Below, piece by piece: positions 36,851 through 45,561 of a stretch of DNA of 64,000 nt. This DNA is from Ancylobacter gelatini (GTDB taxonomy: Bacteria > Pseudomonadota > Alphaproteobacteria > Rhizobiales > Xanthobacteraceae), in NCBI RefSeq assembly GCF_022601675.1, contig NZ_JAKVIL010000003.1, positions 1-64,000 of the forward strand, read 5' to 3'. The stretch's first letter is position 1; the number at the start of each line of letters is the position of its first letter. A model generated the notes under the pieces. That model ran no database searches, was not told the origin of the DNA, and saw only the letters and a list, made by a program, of their open reading frames with translations. A program made the position numbers and the translations under genes.

Positions 36851-37285
36851 TCACTTCAGCGACAGAGCCAGTCCGCTCAGATCGAGGCTGACGATAAGGC
36901 CCTTCTGCTCGCCGCCGAGCTCCAGCACGGCACCGTTCTGGTTGGTCAGGACGACGACCTGCGCACCCTTTCCGAGGGCGGCGCCGGCGCCGCCCTGAGC
37001 ATAGACGCCCTCAATGTCGGACGCGCGTTTGATGTTCTTCACCGTTCCGCGCAGCCGTGTCTCCGACGCGCCGAAGGTGAGGCCATAGCTCACACCTCCG
37101 ACCGCGAGCGGATAAGTGCGGCCCTGAAACGTCAGCACGCCGTCGCCGCCCGATCCGCCGACCACGAACCCGGCCTTAAAGATACGGATGCTGACGGTGC
37201 CGCTATCGGCGCTCGCCATCGATACCGCGCCAATGAGCGCTGCCAATGCGAGGAGCCCGACCCTTAGTACCGACAAGAGTTTCAT
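36851..37285 (-). CDS. Secreted Gly-rich protein of unknown function
   Basis: 144 aa from ATG 37285 (GGAAGG upstream). The signal peptide is at about 1-26 (VLRVGLLALAALIGAVSMASA). The mature part is Gly/beta-rich with GTVSIRIFKAGFVVGGSGGDGVLTFQGRTYPLAVGGVSYG and a C-terminal LIVSLDLSGLALSLK. I recall similar periplasmic or outer-membrane-associated proteins of unknown function in Alphaproteobacteria, but cannot name the family. It sits between the two copies of the aldolase-end repeat, which suggests it arrived or was trapped by a local duplication. The longer frame to 37426 is rejected. Confidence 0.72.
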   Translation of the reverse strand: MKLLSVLRVGLLALAALIGAVSMASADSGTVSIRIFKAGFVVGGSGGDGVLTFQGRTYPLAVGGVSYGLTFGASETRLRGTVKNIKRASDIEGVYAQGGAGAALGKGAQVVVLTNQNGAVLELGGEQKGLIVSLDLSGLALSLK

Positions 37286-37424
37286 CGGCGATACCTTCCC
37301 AACTAAAGCGATGTGCGATGTTGCCCATCTCAAGACAACGCTCAGCTTGGCGCTTCGTTGCTCGACAATCAACGTCTTGGCGGAACGGCTTTTCGTTCCA
37401 CCAAGACAAAGGTGCGTTTCAAAC

Positions 37425-37451
37425 AAAAATGGCCGGGACGAGCCCGGCCAT
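37425..37451 (-). terminator. Intrinsic terminator after the aldolase gene (copy A of the repeat)
   Basis: On the minus strand, ATGGCCGGG and CCCGGCCAT pair around a 5-nt loop and are followed by TTTTTGTTT. It lies 27 bp after the aldolase stop. The same hairpin recurs in copy B at 36692-36716. Confidence 0.88.
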
Positions 37452-37477
37452 TATGTCGTCAGCAGATGGCGCGGCCC

Positions 37478-38254
37478 TCACCGGAACCGCTTCACCAGCG
37501 CTTCCGAACCCCGCGCGAGAATTCCGCTGTCGGAGCCGATGGCGGTGAACTGGCAGCCGGCGGCGATGTAGCGCCGCGCCAGCGTCTCGTCGCCGGTGAG
37601 GATGCCGGCGCGGTTCCCGGCGCGCGCGATGCGCCCGATCATCTCCTCGATCAGCGTCACCACCTTCTCATTGCCCTGGTCGCCGAGATACCCGATCGCC
37701 GAGGACAGGTCGCCGGGGCCGATGAACACGCCGTCAACGCCGGGCACAGCGCAGATGGCTTCCAGGTTCTCCAGCGCGAGCTTCGATTCGATCTGCACCA
37801 GCACGCAGATTTCCTCATGGGCGTGGGCGTAATAGTCCTTGATGCGCCCGAAGCGCGAGGCGCGGGAGGCGGCGGCGAAGCCGCGTATGCCATCGGGGGG
37901 GTAGCGCGTGGCAGCGACCGCGCTTGCCGCCTGCTCCGGGGTGTCGACCATGGGCAGCAGGAAGCTCTGCACGCCCGCGTCGAGATAGCGCTTGATGATC
38001 ACCGGGTCATTGACCGGCGGGCGGATGATCGGCTGGGTGCGGTGTTCCATGCAGGCCTGCAGCTGGCACAGCACCATGGGCAGGTCGTTGGGCGAATGCT
38101 CTGTGTCGATCAGCAGCCAGTCATAGCCCGAGCCGGCGAGGATCTCGACGGTGATGTGGCTGGCGAGGCTGCTCCACAGGCCGAGCTGCTGCTGGCCGGC
38201 ATAAAGGCCGCGCTTGAAGTGGTTTACGGGCAGCTGGTTCACGGGCAGGTCCAC
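37478..38254 (-). CDS. HpcH/HpaI-family aldolase (2-keto-3-deoxy-glucarate aldolase-like)
   Basis: 258 aa class II pyruvate aldolase. The motifs are GYDWLLIDTEHSPND (substrate/metal region), RPPVNDPVIIKRYLDAG, QIESKLALENLEAI (metal Glu) and GVFIGPGDLSSAIG (metal Asp). GarL/HpaI relatives split 2-keto-3-deoxy-glucarate or related acids into pyruvate plus tartronate semialdehyde or another aldehyde. It follows the IlvD/Edd dehydratase by 14 bp, giving a dehydrate-then-cleave pair for a sugar acid. The last 25-30 codons are duplicated at 36743-36830. Confidence 0.88.
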   Translation of the reverse strand: MDLPVNQLPVNHFKRGLYAGQQQLGLWSSLASHITVEILAGSGYDWLLIDTEHSPNDLPMVLCQLQACMEHRTQPIIRPPVNDPVIIKRYLDAGVQSFLLPMVDTPEQAASAVAATRYPPDGIRGFAAASRASRFGRIKDYYAHAHEEICVLVQIESKLALENLEAICAVPGVDGVFIGPGDLSSAIGYLGDQGNEKVVTLIEEMIGRIARAGNRAGILTGDETLARRYIAAGCQFTAIGSDSGILARGSEALVKRFR

Positions 38255-38268
38255 GGAAAAATCCTCTG

Positions 38269-40008
38269 TCAGAAGATGGCGGGTTCGTCGACGGGGCGAC
38301 CGAACGCGGTTTCGAGAAAGTCGAAGTCGCAGCCCTGATGCGCCTGGCCGATATGGCGGGAGAACATCCAGCCATAGCCGCGCTCATAGCGCGGGGGCGG
38401 GGGTGTTAGCGCGGCGCGCCGGCGTGCCAGTTCCTCGTCGGAGACCTGCATGTCGAGCGTGCGGGCGGCGACGTCGAGGCTCACCATGTCCCCGGTGCGC
38501 AGCAGGGCGAGTGGCCCGCCAATGTAGCTTTCGGGCGAGACATGGAGGATGCAGGCGCCGTAGCTGGTGCCGCTCATGCGCGAATCCGACAGGCGCACCA
38601 TGTCGCGCACGCCTTGTTTCACCAGCTTTTTCGGGATCGGCAGCATGCCCCATTCCGGCATGCCCGGGCCACCTTGCGGGCCGGCATTGCGCAGCACCAG
38701 GACATGGTCCGGCGTCACGTCGAGGTTCTCGTCGTCGATCGCCGCCTTCATCGCGGGGTAGTCGTCAAACACCAGCGCCGGGCCGGTGTGCTTCAGGAGG
38801 TGCGGTGCGCAGGCGCTTGGCTTGATGACGCAGCCGTCCGGCGAGAGATTGCCGCGGAGCACCGCGAGCGCGCCCTCGGCATAGATCGGGTTGTCGAGCG
38901 GGCGGATGACATCCTCGTCATAGACGCTCGCGCGGGCGATGTTCTCGCCGAGCGTCTTCCCCGAGACCGTGAGCGCGTCGAGGTGAAGCTGGTGGCCGAG
39001 TCGCGACATCAGCGCGGGCAGGCCGCCGGCGAAGTAGAAATCTTCCATCAGATAGCGTTCGCCGCTGGGGCGTACATTGGCGATCACCGGTACGATGCGG
39101 CTCGCCTTGTCGAAATCGTCCAGCGTGATGTCGACGCCGGCGCGCCGACCCTGCGCGATCAGGTGGATGATGGCATTGGTGGAGCAGCCCATGGCCATGG
39201 CGACGGTAATCGCGTTCTCGAAGGCCTTGCGTGTCTGGATGCGGGACGGCACGAGGTCCTCCCACACCATCTCGACGATGCGCCGCCCGCTCTCCGCGCT
39301 CATGCGCATGTGGTTGGCGTCAGCCGCGGGGATCGAGGAGGCGCCGGGCAGCGTCATGCCGAGGCTTTCCGCGATGGCGGTCATCGTGGAGGCCGTGCCC
39401 ATGGTCATGCAATGGCCGTAGGAACGGGCGATGCCGCCCTCGATCTCGGCCCAGGCGGTCTCGTCGATATTGCCGGCGCGGCGCTCGTCCCAGAACTTCC
39501 AGGCATCGGAGCCGGAGCCCAGCGTCTTGCCCTTCCAGTTGCCGCGCAGCATCGGGCCGGCGGGCACATAGATTGCCGGGACGCCGGCGCTGGTGGCGCC
39601 CATCAGCAGGCCGGGCGTGGACTTGTCGCAGCCGCCCAGCAGCACCGCGCCGTCGACCGGATGGGCGCGGATCACCTCTTCGGTCTCCATCGCCAGCATG
39701 TTGCGGTAAAGCATCGAGGTCGGCTTCAGGAACGTCTCGGAGACCGAATGCACCGGCAACTCCAGCGGAAACCCGCCGGCCTGAAGCACGCCGCGCTTCA
39801 CGTCTTCCACGCGGTCCTTGAAATGGGCGTGGCAGGGGTTGAAGTCGGACCAGGTGTTGAGGATGGCGATCACCGGCTTGCCGGCCCAATCCTCCGGGCC
39901 ATAACCCATCTGCATGGCACGGGAGCGGTGGCCGAAGCCGCGCAGATCGTCGGGGGCGAGCCAGCGCGCGGAGCGCAACGTGTCGGGGCTTTTGCGGTCT
40001 GTCTTCAT
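38269..40008 (-). CDS. IlvD/Edd-family sugar-acid dehydratase (arabinonate/xylonate type)
   Basis: 579 aa Fe-S dehydratase. Cluster and site residues are visible in FNPCHAHF, VLLGGCDKSTPG and SYGHCMTMGTAST. The C-terminal part has GPQGGPGMPEWG, VRLSDSRMSGTSYGACILHVSPE and the SxxG region. The C-terminal HIGQAHQGCDFDFL is typical of pentonate/aldonate dehydratases rather than of dihydroxy-acid dehydratase in branched-chain amino acid synthesis. It removes water from an aldonate to give a 2-keto-3-deoxy acid for the aldolase downstream. The exact sugar acid is not resolved. Confidence 0.9.
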   Translation of the reverse strand: MKTDRKSPDTLRSARWLAPDDLRGFGHRSRAMQMGYGPEDWAGKPVIAILNTWSDFNPCHAHFKDRVEDVKRGVLQAGGFPLELPVHSVSETFLKPTSMLYRNMLAMETEEVIRAHPVDGAVLLGGCDKSTPGLLMGATSAGVPAIYVPAGPMLRGNWKGKTLGSGSDAWKFWDERRAGNIDETAWAEIEGGIARSYGHCMTMGTASTMTAIAESLGMTLPGASSIPAADANHMRMSAESGRRIVEMVWEDLVPSRIQTRKAFENAITVAMAMGCSTNAIIHLIAQGRRAGVDITLDDFDKASRIVPVIANVRPSGERYLMEDFYFAGGLPALMSRLGHQLHLDALTVSGKTLGENIARASVYDEDVIRPLDNPIYAEGALAVLRGNLSPDGCVIKPSACAPHLLKHTGPALVFDDYPAMKAAIDDENLDVTPDHVLVLRNAGPQGGPGMPEWGMLPIPKKLVKQGVRDMVRLSDSRMSGTSYGACILHVSPESYIGGPLALLRTGDMVSLDVAARTLDMQVSDEELARRRAALTPPPPRYERGYGWMFSRHIGQAHQGCDFDFLETAFGRPVDEPAIF

Positions 40009-40064
40009 GAGGCGGGCCTGTGAACGGCCGGGCGGCAGATCGCCGCCCGGCGGAGGTGGGCGGA

Positions 40065-41063
40065 TTACTGCGTAGCGACGTTGCCGGCCTTCACCACCGC
40101 GCGCCAGCGCGCTTCCTCGGCGGCCTGGAACTTGGTGAAGTCCTCCGGCGAGTTGGCGACGACCTCGAAGCCGATCTCGTTGAACTTGGCGGTGATGGCA
40201 GGATCGTTCAGCGCGGCCTGCATCTCGGTGGCGAGCCGGGCCTTGACGTCGGCCGGCAAGCCCTTCGGCGCCGCGGCGGCCTGCCAGGAATAGACCTCCA
40301 GCCCGTCGACGCCGGCTTCCTTCATGGTGGGCACGTCGGGGAAGACCGGGTTGCGCGCTTCGGCGGTGACGGCCAGCACCTTCAACTTGCCGGCCTTGAT
40401 GTGGTTGGCGACAGCGCCGAGATTCTGGAACGACACGTCGGCATGGCCGCCGATCAGGTCGCCAATGGCCGGCCCGCCGCCCTTATAGGGCACATGAATG
40501 CCGTCGGTTCCGGTCTTCTGCCAGAACAGCTCGGCGGTGAGGTGGTCAGAGGAGCCCGAACCTGAGGACGCGAAGGTCACCTTGTTCGGGTTCTTCTTGA
40601 GATAATCCACCAGCTCCGCGATCGTGTTGGCCGGGAAGTCGGGATGGGCGACCAGCGCGTTCGGTGTGCGCACCGCGACGGTCAACAGGTCGAAATCCTT
40701 GGCCGGATCGTAATTGAGATTGGGAAACAGCGCCGGGTTGATGGCGTAAACGCCGATCGAGCCCACCAGCAGCGTGTAGCCGTCCGGCGCGGACTGCTTC
40801 ACATGACCGGCGCCGGCCGAGCCGTTGGCGCCGGGCCGGTTGTCGATCACCACGGGCTTGCCGAGCGCTTCCTGCATCTTGCCGGCGAGGAGGCGGGCGG
40901 TGGAATCAGATGCGCCGCCGGGCGGGAACGGCACCACGACGGTGATGTTGCGTTCGGGATAGCCGGCGGTCTGGGCCTGGGCGGCGCTCCCCGGTGCAGC
41001 AGCAAGCGCGGTCAGCATGGCGAGCGAGGCGACGGTCGATGTGGAAAGGCTGAAGCGGGACAT
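40065..41063 (-). CDS. Bug-family (TctC-like) tripartite transporter binding protein
   Basis: 332 aa with a signal peptide (about 1-31, ending GSAAQAQ). Family motifs are YPERNITVVVPFPPGGASDSTARLLA, VVIDNRPGANGSAGAGHVKQSAPDGYTLL, VPYKGGGPAIGDLIGGHADV and a PDVPTMKEAGVDGLEVYSW block. Such proteins bind carboxylates for TctAB permeases, but no tctA or tctB is in the window, so it is an orphan binder. ATG 41063 has a strong AGGAGGAAAC. It is divergent from the GntR regulator, with the shared palindromic operator between them. Confidence 0.92.
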   Translation of the reverse strand: MSRFSLSTSTVASLAMLTALAAAPGSAAQAQTAGYPERNITVVVPFPPGGASDSTARLLAGKMQEALGKPVVIDNRPGANGSAGAGHVKQSAPDGYTLLVGSIGVYAINPALFPNLNYDPAKDFDLLTVAVRTPNALVAHPDFPANTIAELVDYLKKNPNKVTFASSGSGSSDHLTAELFWQKTGTDGIHVPYKGGGPAIGDLIGGHADVSFQNLGAVANHIKAGKLKVLAVTAEARNPVFPDVPTMKEAGVDGLEVYSWQAAAAPKGLPADVKARLATEMQAALNDPAITAKFNEIGFEVVANSPEDFTKFQAAEEARWRAVVKAGNVATQ

Positions 41064-41186
41064 GTTTCCTCCTGGGCTTCTGGCGTGAAGCACGTGCGAA
41101 AGGGCGGTCGCGTTTTTGGCGTTGCGTCCCGCATCTTCCGTGCCCCGTCTTGTGCGGGTGCTGCCGTTACGGCGCGTCGACTAAAG

Positions 41187-41202
41187 CGCTAATGCATTAG
41201 TG
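41187..41202. promoter_or_regulatory. Palindromic operator between the Bug and GntR genes
   Basis: CGCTAATGCATTAGTG, with a perfect 12-bp core CTAATGCATTAG at 41189-41200. The 21 nt 41180-41200 are the exact reverse complement of 31516-31536. It lies in the 171-bp divergent region, 32 bp before the regulator ATG, consistent with autoregulation and control of the Bug-dehydratase-aldolase operon. Confidence 0.78.
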
Positions 41203-41234
41203 AAGTCAAGCGCGGTCTGCGCTAAGATGCCGGC

Positions 41235-41936
41235 ATGGATAGCTCCGCCTCGCCGCCCCGCCCGACCCGTGATCCCTACCGGCCCGCCGCACCGCAGGTG
41301 TTCGATTATGTGCGCGAGCGCATCATCGCGCTGGAGCTGCCGCCCGGCGCGCCGATTTCGCGGGCGGAGTTGCAGGATCTGTTCGGATTCTCCTCGACGC
41401 CGGTGCGCGACGCGCTGCTGCGCCTCCAGGAAGAATCGCTGGTCGATGTGTTTCCCCAACATGCCACCGTGGTAAGCCCGATCGACCTCCGGCTGGCGCG
41501 GCAGGCGCAGTTCCTGCGCCGCTCCATCGAGTTGGAGGCGGTGAGCACGCTGACCCTCTCGCCCGAGCGGGGGGATGTGGTGGAGCGGCTGGAGACCGTG
41601 ATCGAGGTGCAGAAAACACTGCTGGCGCGCGGCGACCTGCCGGGGTTCGAGAATGCCGACCGCGAGTTTCACCGGACCTTCTTCGAGCGCGCGGGAGTGC
41701 CGGACCTGTGGGTGATGGTGCGCCGGCATTCCGGCCATATCGACCGCATCCGCCGCCTGCATTTGCCGATGCCGGGCAAGGCGTCGCAGGTGATTGCCGA
41801 CCACCAGGCGATTGCGGCCGGCATCGCCACCGGCGAACCGGACGCGGCGCAGGCGGCTCTGCGCGAGCATCTGTCGAAGTCGCTGGCCTTCACCCCGGAC
41901 CTGCGTGCCCGCTGGCCGGATTATTTCCGGGAGTGA
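41235..41936 (+). CDS. GntR-family (FCD) regulator of the sugar-acid genes
   Basis: 233 aa. Winged HTH at about 18-85 (VFDYVRERIIALELPPGAPISRAELQDLFGFSSTPVRDALLRLQEESLV), FCD domain at about 95-220 with the metal-type residues in DREFHRTFFE and HQAIAAGIA...LREHL. It is divergent from the Bug gene and adjacent to the palindrome that also precedes the TRAP operon. It most likely represses both sets until a sugar-acid intermediate binds. Converges on the Pnap_2097-like gene, 3 bp apart. Confidence 0.9.
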   Translation: MDSSASPPRPTRDPYRPAAPQVFDYVRERIIALELPPGAPISRAELQDLFGFSSTPVRDALLRLQEESLVDVFPQHATVVSPIDLRLARQAQFLRRSIELEAVSTLTLSPERGDVVERLETVIEVQKTLLARGDLPGFENADREFHRTFFERAGVPDLWVMVRRHSGHIDRIRRLHLPMPGKASQVIADHQAIAAGIATGEPDAAQAALREHLSKSLAFTPDLRARWPDYFRE

Positions 41937-41939
41937 GCG

Positions 41940-42821
41940 TCAGTCGGCGGTGCCCTTGCGCGTGAACACGTCGGCGAGGCGCTCGCCATCGGCCATCCGG
42001 CTGATCCGGCACCAGTGGGCAAAGCGTCCCGGTGCCTCGTGCACCGCGAGGACGTCGATGGCGATGCGCTCACCGATCTCGATATTGCCGTAGAACACGA
42101 TGTCGCGCGCCAGCGTGGGCATGGCCTGTGCCGCTTCGCCGAGCAGTTCCCACTCCGCACGGTCGACGAGGGCCTGGAACGAGGCGAAGTAGAGGAATTC
42201 TGCTCCGTTGAAATCCTGCCGCGGGCAGGGACGTATCACGAGGCGGCGGGTGGGGACCGCCGCATCCGCGTCGGCGCGCAGAAAACCGAAATGGCGGTCC
42301 CAGTTGCCCGCACGCATCCGGGCGGCGAGCGCGGCGGTGTCGGCCGGCTCGACCCGCGCCGGCTCCGGGAACAGGTCGAGCGACAGCCGCGCCGCCGAGC
42401 GGTTGCGCCCCGGCACCGCACGCTTGACGAAGACCGAGCACAGCTCCATCCGTCCCACCGGCCGCCCGCTGCTGGTCAGTTCGTGGCGGCTGACGAACTG
42501 GGTACGCGAGGCGCGCACCAGCGACGAGGCGATGGTCAGCCGGTCATGCTCGCTGAGTGTATCCAGTGCGGCGTCACACAGGCTCGCGGCGCAGAACGCG
42601 GCATAGACCGGCGCGCCGTCAGCGTCGCGGAAGTCCGGCACCGCCCGCCCGGCCAGGCTCGCGAGCATCTGCCAGTGGCGATGCCCCAACTCTTTCATCA
42701 GCCAGGTTTCGGACAAGCCGCCGAGGCTGAGATGCGGCATGCCGAGAATGAGCGGCGCCCCGAACGTCTCCGGCGGGTCACAGCGCATCGTCAGATCCCG
42801 TGGAGAGACGGCGAGGTTCAT
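41940..42821 (-). CDS. LnmK-like / Pnap_2097-family biosynthetic protein
   Basis: 293 aa from ATG 42821 (AAGGAG upstream). It looks like the LnmK N-terminal-like hotdog family found in biosynthetic clusters: LGMPHLSLGGLSETWLMKELGHRHW, TIASSLVRASRTQFVSRHELTS, VIRPCPRQDFNGAEFLYFASFQALVDRAEW and DIVFYGNIEIGERIAIDV. LnmK itself is an acyltransferase/decarboxylase; the role of this branch is not known. It is the last gene of the nitrilase cluster, 11 bp after the flavin oxidoreductase. The family name is from memory, so moderate confidence. Confidence 0.65.
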   Translation of the reverse strand: MNLAVSPRDLTMRCDPPETFGAPLILGMPHLSLGGLSETWLMKELGHRHWQMLASLAGRAVPDFRDADGAPVYAAFCAASLCDAALDTLSEHDRLTIASSLVRASRTQFVSRHELTSSGRPVGRMELCSVFVKRAVPGRNRSAARLSLDLFPEPARVEPADTAALAARMRAGNWDRHFGFLRADADAAVPTRRLVIRPCPRQDFNGAEFLYFASFQALVDRAEWELLGEAAQAMPTLARDIVFYGNIEIGERIAIDVLAVHEAPGRFAHWCRISRMADGERLADVFTRKGTAD

Positions 42822-42832
42822 TCCGCGCTCCT

Positions 42833-44110
42833 TCAGCCGGCGGCCTGAAGCGGGACGGGCCGCTCCAGCCTTTCCGCCATGTGCTCGACGATGAAGGCGG
42901 CGTCGCGCCCCACGCTGCCGAAGCGACCGGAGCCCCAGGTGTGCAGCCAGGGCAGCCCGATGAAATAGACGCCCTCCACGCCGGTCACGCCGCGCTTGTG
43001 CACGGGGTGGCCGCCGCCGTTGAAGACGGGAGCGTCGAGCCAGCGGAAATCCGGCTGGAAGCCGATGCACCAGATGACCGCCGAAATCCCCGAGCCCTCC
43101 AGCGTCAGGCGCGGGCGCTCGCCTTCCGGCCGCCACACCGGCTCATAGACCGAGGGCGGAGGAGCCTCGATGCCGTTCTCGGCGATGTGCTTGTCGATGG
43201 CGGCGTTGATACCGTTATAGGTGCGGTCGGCGTCGTCCAGCGCCTTTGTAAGGTTGCTGTCGAAGATCAGCTCCTGCCCGTCATAGTCGCGCAGCACGCC
43301 GTAGAGCTCCATGCCCTCGCGCGCGAATTTGCGCAGGTCGATGTCGCGCCCGCCGTCGCGGCCGGTGACGTAATGGTTGGTATTGTCGCGCACGCCCTCG
43401 CGCAGCGGGTGCTCGTCGACCGGCATGTCGTAATAGCCCATGTCCGCCAGCCAGGTGACAACGTCGCGCCCCCGATAGAAACGGGCGCAGCGCGGGGCGT
43501 TGCCCACCGCGAGATGGACCTTGCGGCCGGCGAGGTGCAGGTCCTCGGCGATCTGCGCGCCGGACTGGCCGGAGCCCACCACCAGCACCGCGCCTTCGGG
43601 CAGTTGCTCGGCATTGCGGTACTGCGCGGAATGGATCTGGGCGATCGAGGCCGGCAGCCGCTCGGCCATGCGCGGTACCACGGGCTGGTGATAGCCGCCG
43701 GAGGCGACCACCACCTTGTCGGCGGTGTAACTGCCATCCGAGGTCGCGACCTCGAACCCGCCCTGCGGACGTCGTGCGACGCGGGTGACGCTGACGCCCT
43801 CGCGGATCGGCGGCGCCACGGCCGCGCGGAAGCCGGCGAGATAGGCGAGGATCTCATCCTTCTTCATGAAGCCGTCGGGATCGCTGCCCGGATAGGGATG
43901 GCCCGGAAGGTCGCACTGCCAGTTCGGCGTCACGAGGCAGAAATTATCCCAGCGCTGGGTCGACCAGGCGTGCATGGCCCGGTGCTTCTCCAGCACCAGA
44001 TGATCGATGCCGCGCTGCCGGAGGTGATAGCTGGTGGAAAGCCCTGCCTGCCCGCCGCCGATGATGAGAACGGGCAAATGCGGGGACGGGGCGGTGCTTG
44101 AGGCGGTCAT
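42833..44110 (-). CDS. nitH: Flavin-dependent oxidoreductase, MSMEG_0569 family (NitH)
   Basis: 425 aa FAD/NAD(P)H monooxygenase-like protein. The FAD site [21 protein letters not shown] is at about 14-34, FMO-like [13 protein letters not shown] and YPG follow, and the second nucleotide site is [16 protein letters not shown]. The [15 protein letters not shown] and [16 protein letters not shown] ends fit the oxidoreductase conserved in Nit1C clusters. In pseudomonads the Nit1C cluster is needed for growth on cyanide; the reaction of this enzyme is not established. Confidence 0.88.
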   Translation of the reverse strand: MTASSTAPSPHLPVLIIGGGQAGLSTSYHLRQRGIDHLVLEKHRAMHAWSTQRWDNFCLVTPNWQCDLPGHPYPGSDPDGFMKKDEILAYLAGFRAAVAPPIREGVSVTRVARRPQGGFEVATSDGSYTADKVVVASGGYHQPVVPRMAERLPASIAQIHSAQYRNAEQLPEGAVLVVGSGQSGAQIAEDLHLAGRKVHLAVGNAPRCARFYRGRDVVTWLADMGYYDMPVDEHPLREGVRDNTNHYVTGRDGGRDIDLRKFAREGMELYGVLRDYDGQELIFDSNLTKALDDADRTYNGINAAIDKHIAENGIEAPPPSVYEPVWRPEGERPRLTLEGSGISAVIWCIGFQPDFRWLDAPVFNGGGHPVHKRGVTGVEGVYFIGLPWLHTWGSGRFGSVGRDAAFIVEHMAERLERPVPLQAAG

Positions 44111-44126
44111 GGGGTGTCTCCGGCGT

Positions 44127-44414
44127 TCACGCGTCGAAGGCTTCGACGGTCACGCGAGGTTCGGGTGCGTTTGAGAAGCGCTTCGCCGTCGCCTCTATGC
44201 GGGCGAGCTGGGCGAGCGCGAGCGAACAGGGGTGGCCGTAGCGCGCCTCGACGCGCGCGCTGGCGATGCCGAGCGCGGTGCGGCTGCGCACGAGGAAGTC
44301 GTCGAGCCCGTAACTCTCTCCGGGCGTTAGATAATCCTTGATGACGAGAGAGGGCGAATAGCAGCGCTCGGGCGTGCCGTCCGGCCAGCGGATATGGAAG
44401 ATCATCTCAGGCAT
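44127..44414 (-). CDS. MSMEG_0570-family nitrogen starvation response protein
   Basis: 95 aa from ATG 44414 (GGGAGAACGC upstream, [22 protein letters not shown]). It contains [37 protein letters not shown], the pattern of the short protein found between glycosyltransferase and oxidoreductase in many nitrilase clusters (probably nitG, symbol left open). Function unknown. It overlaps the 3' end of the glycosyltransferase gene by 8 nt and is 16 bp from nitH. Confidence 0.82.
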   Translation of the reverse strand: MPEMIFHIRWPDGTPERCYSPSLVIKDYLTPGESYGLDDFLVRSRTALGIASARVEARYGHPCSLALAQLARIEATAKRFSNAPEPRVTVEAFDA

Positions 44415-45561
44415 GCGCGTTCTCCCGCAGCCGGGCATAGGTGGCGACATGGGCGCGGGCGGTGTCGGCCCAGTCGTGGCGGCTCGCTTTGAGCGGGCCC
44501 CGATGTTTCAGCCGCGCGGCCAGTGCCGGGGTCAGCGCGGTCGCCATGGCATTGGCTATGGAGCCGGCATGGAACGGGTCGCACCACACGACATCATCGT
44601 CCGAGAGGTGCTCGGTGAAGGGCGCGATGTGGGAGACCATGACCGGCACCCCGCTTGCCATCGCCTCCAGCACGACAAGGCCAAAGCCTTCTTTTATCGA
44701 GGGAAAAGCAAGAAGATCGGCGAGACGGTACAGCGTGGGCATGTCGTCCTGTGCCAGCGGGCCGGTCTCGATGACGGCGTGGCCCGGAAGGCCCAGCTCG
44801 GTGAGGCGGGCGGAAAATTCCGCCCGGTAGGAACCGTGATCGAGCACGGTGGCGCCGCCGGCGATGACGAGCTGTGCCTGCGGGCTCACGGCATGGAGCT
44901 GGGCGAAAGCCTCCAGCAGCCGCAGCGTGTTCTTGCGCGCCTCGATGCCGCCGACGCTGAGAATCACCGGCCCCGGGCCGAGGCCCAGGCGGGTGCGCAG
45001 GGGGGCCTCGCTGCCGTCGCGCTGGGGCGAGAAGCGGGCGACATCGACGCCATTGCCGACCACGATCGGGGACAGCGCATAGCGCTTGCCGAGCTCGGCC
45101 TGCCACATGCGGCTGACGGTGAAATGGGCGTCGGCTTCCACGATGGCGCGGTGCTGGAGCGCGGAGAGCCGGGCGCAGGAGAAGTCGTCTATGTGATGCA
45201 CGGTGCGGGCAAAACGCGCGACCAGTCCGCGATTCTTCAACGTTGCCAACGCATTGCCGGAGATGCCGTCCTGGGCGTGGAACACGTCGAAGCGGCGATT
45301 TCCGGGGCGCTCGAAATGGCGGACGTAATCCGCGATCCGGGTCTCGACCATCTGGGTGGTGTCGCCGGAGAACGGCGCGGCCTCGACGCTCATCACGCCG
45401 CAGCGGGCGGGACGGAAGAAGCCGGCGCCTTTGGGATCGGGAGCGTGGACCACGGCCTCGTGGCCGAGATCGGTCAGCGCCTCGGCGAATTCCAGCGCGT
45501 GGACCACGCCGCCGCGGGGGTTGGTGGAGTGGGTGAGGAGGGCGATGCGCAGCCTGTTCAT
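44407..45561 (-). CDS. GT4 glycosyltransferase, MSMEG_0565 family
   Basis: 384 aa. The N-terminus IALLTHSTNPRGGVVHALEFAEALTDLGHEAVVH and HAQDGISGNAL, the hinge VVGNGVDVARF and VGGIEARKNTLRLLEAF, and the donor site FPSIKEGFGLVVLEAMASGVPVMVSHI are those of the glycosyltransferase found inside Nit1C clusters of mycobacteria and proteobacteria. It suggests the pathway makes a glycosylated, nitrogen-containing product. ATG 45561 overlaps the nitF stop (ATGA). Confidence 0.87.
   Translation of the reverse strand: MNRLRIALLTHSTNPRGGVVHALEFAEALTDLGHEAVVHAPDPKGAGFFRPARCGVMSVEAAPFSGDTTQMVETRIADYVRHFERPGNRRFDVFHAQDGISGNALATLKNRGLVARFARTVHHIDDFSCARLSALQHRAIVEADAHFTVSRMWQAELGKRYALSPIVVGNGVDVARFSPQRDGSEAPLRTRLGLGPGPVILSVGGIEARKNTLRLLEAFAQLHAVSPQAQLVIAGGATVLDHGSYRAEFSARLTELGLPGHAVIETGPLAQDDMPTLYRLADLLAFPSIKEGFGLVVLEAMASGVPVMVSHIAPFTEHLSDDDVVWCDPFHAGSIANAMATALTPALAARLKHRGPLKASRHDWADTARAHVATYARLRENAHA

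Noticed and set aside
34640..37570. Integrative element with att sites, or an insertion sequence
   Set aside because: No transposase, integrase, tRNA or clean terminal repeats were seen; only the aldolase-end duplication and low GC support transfer.
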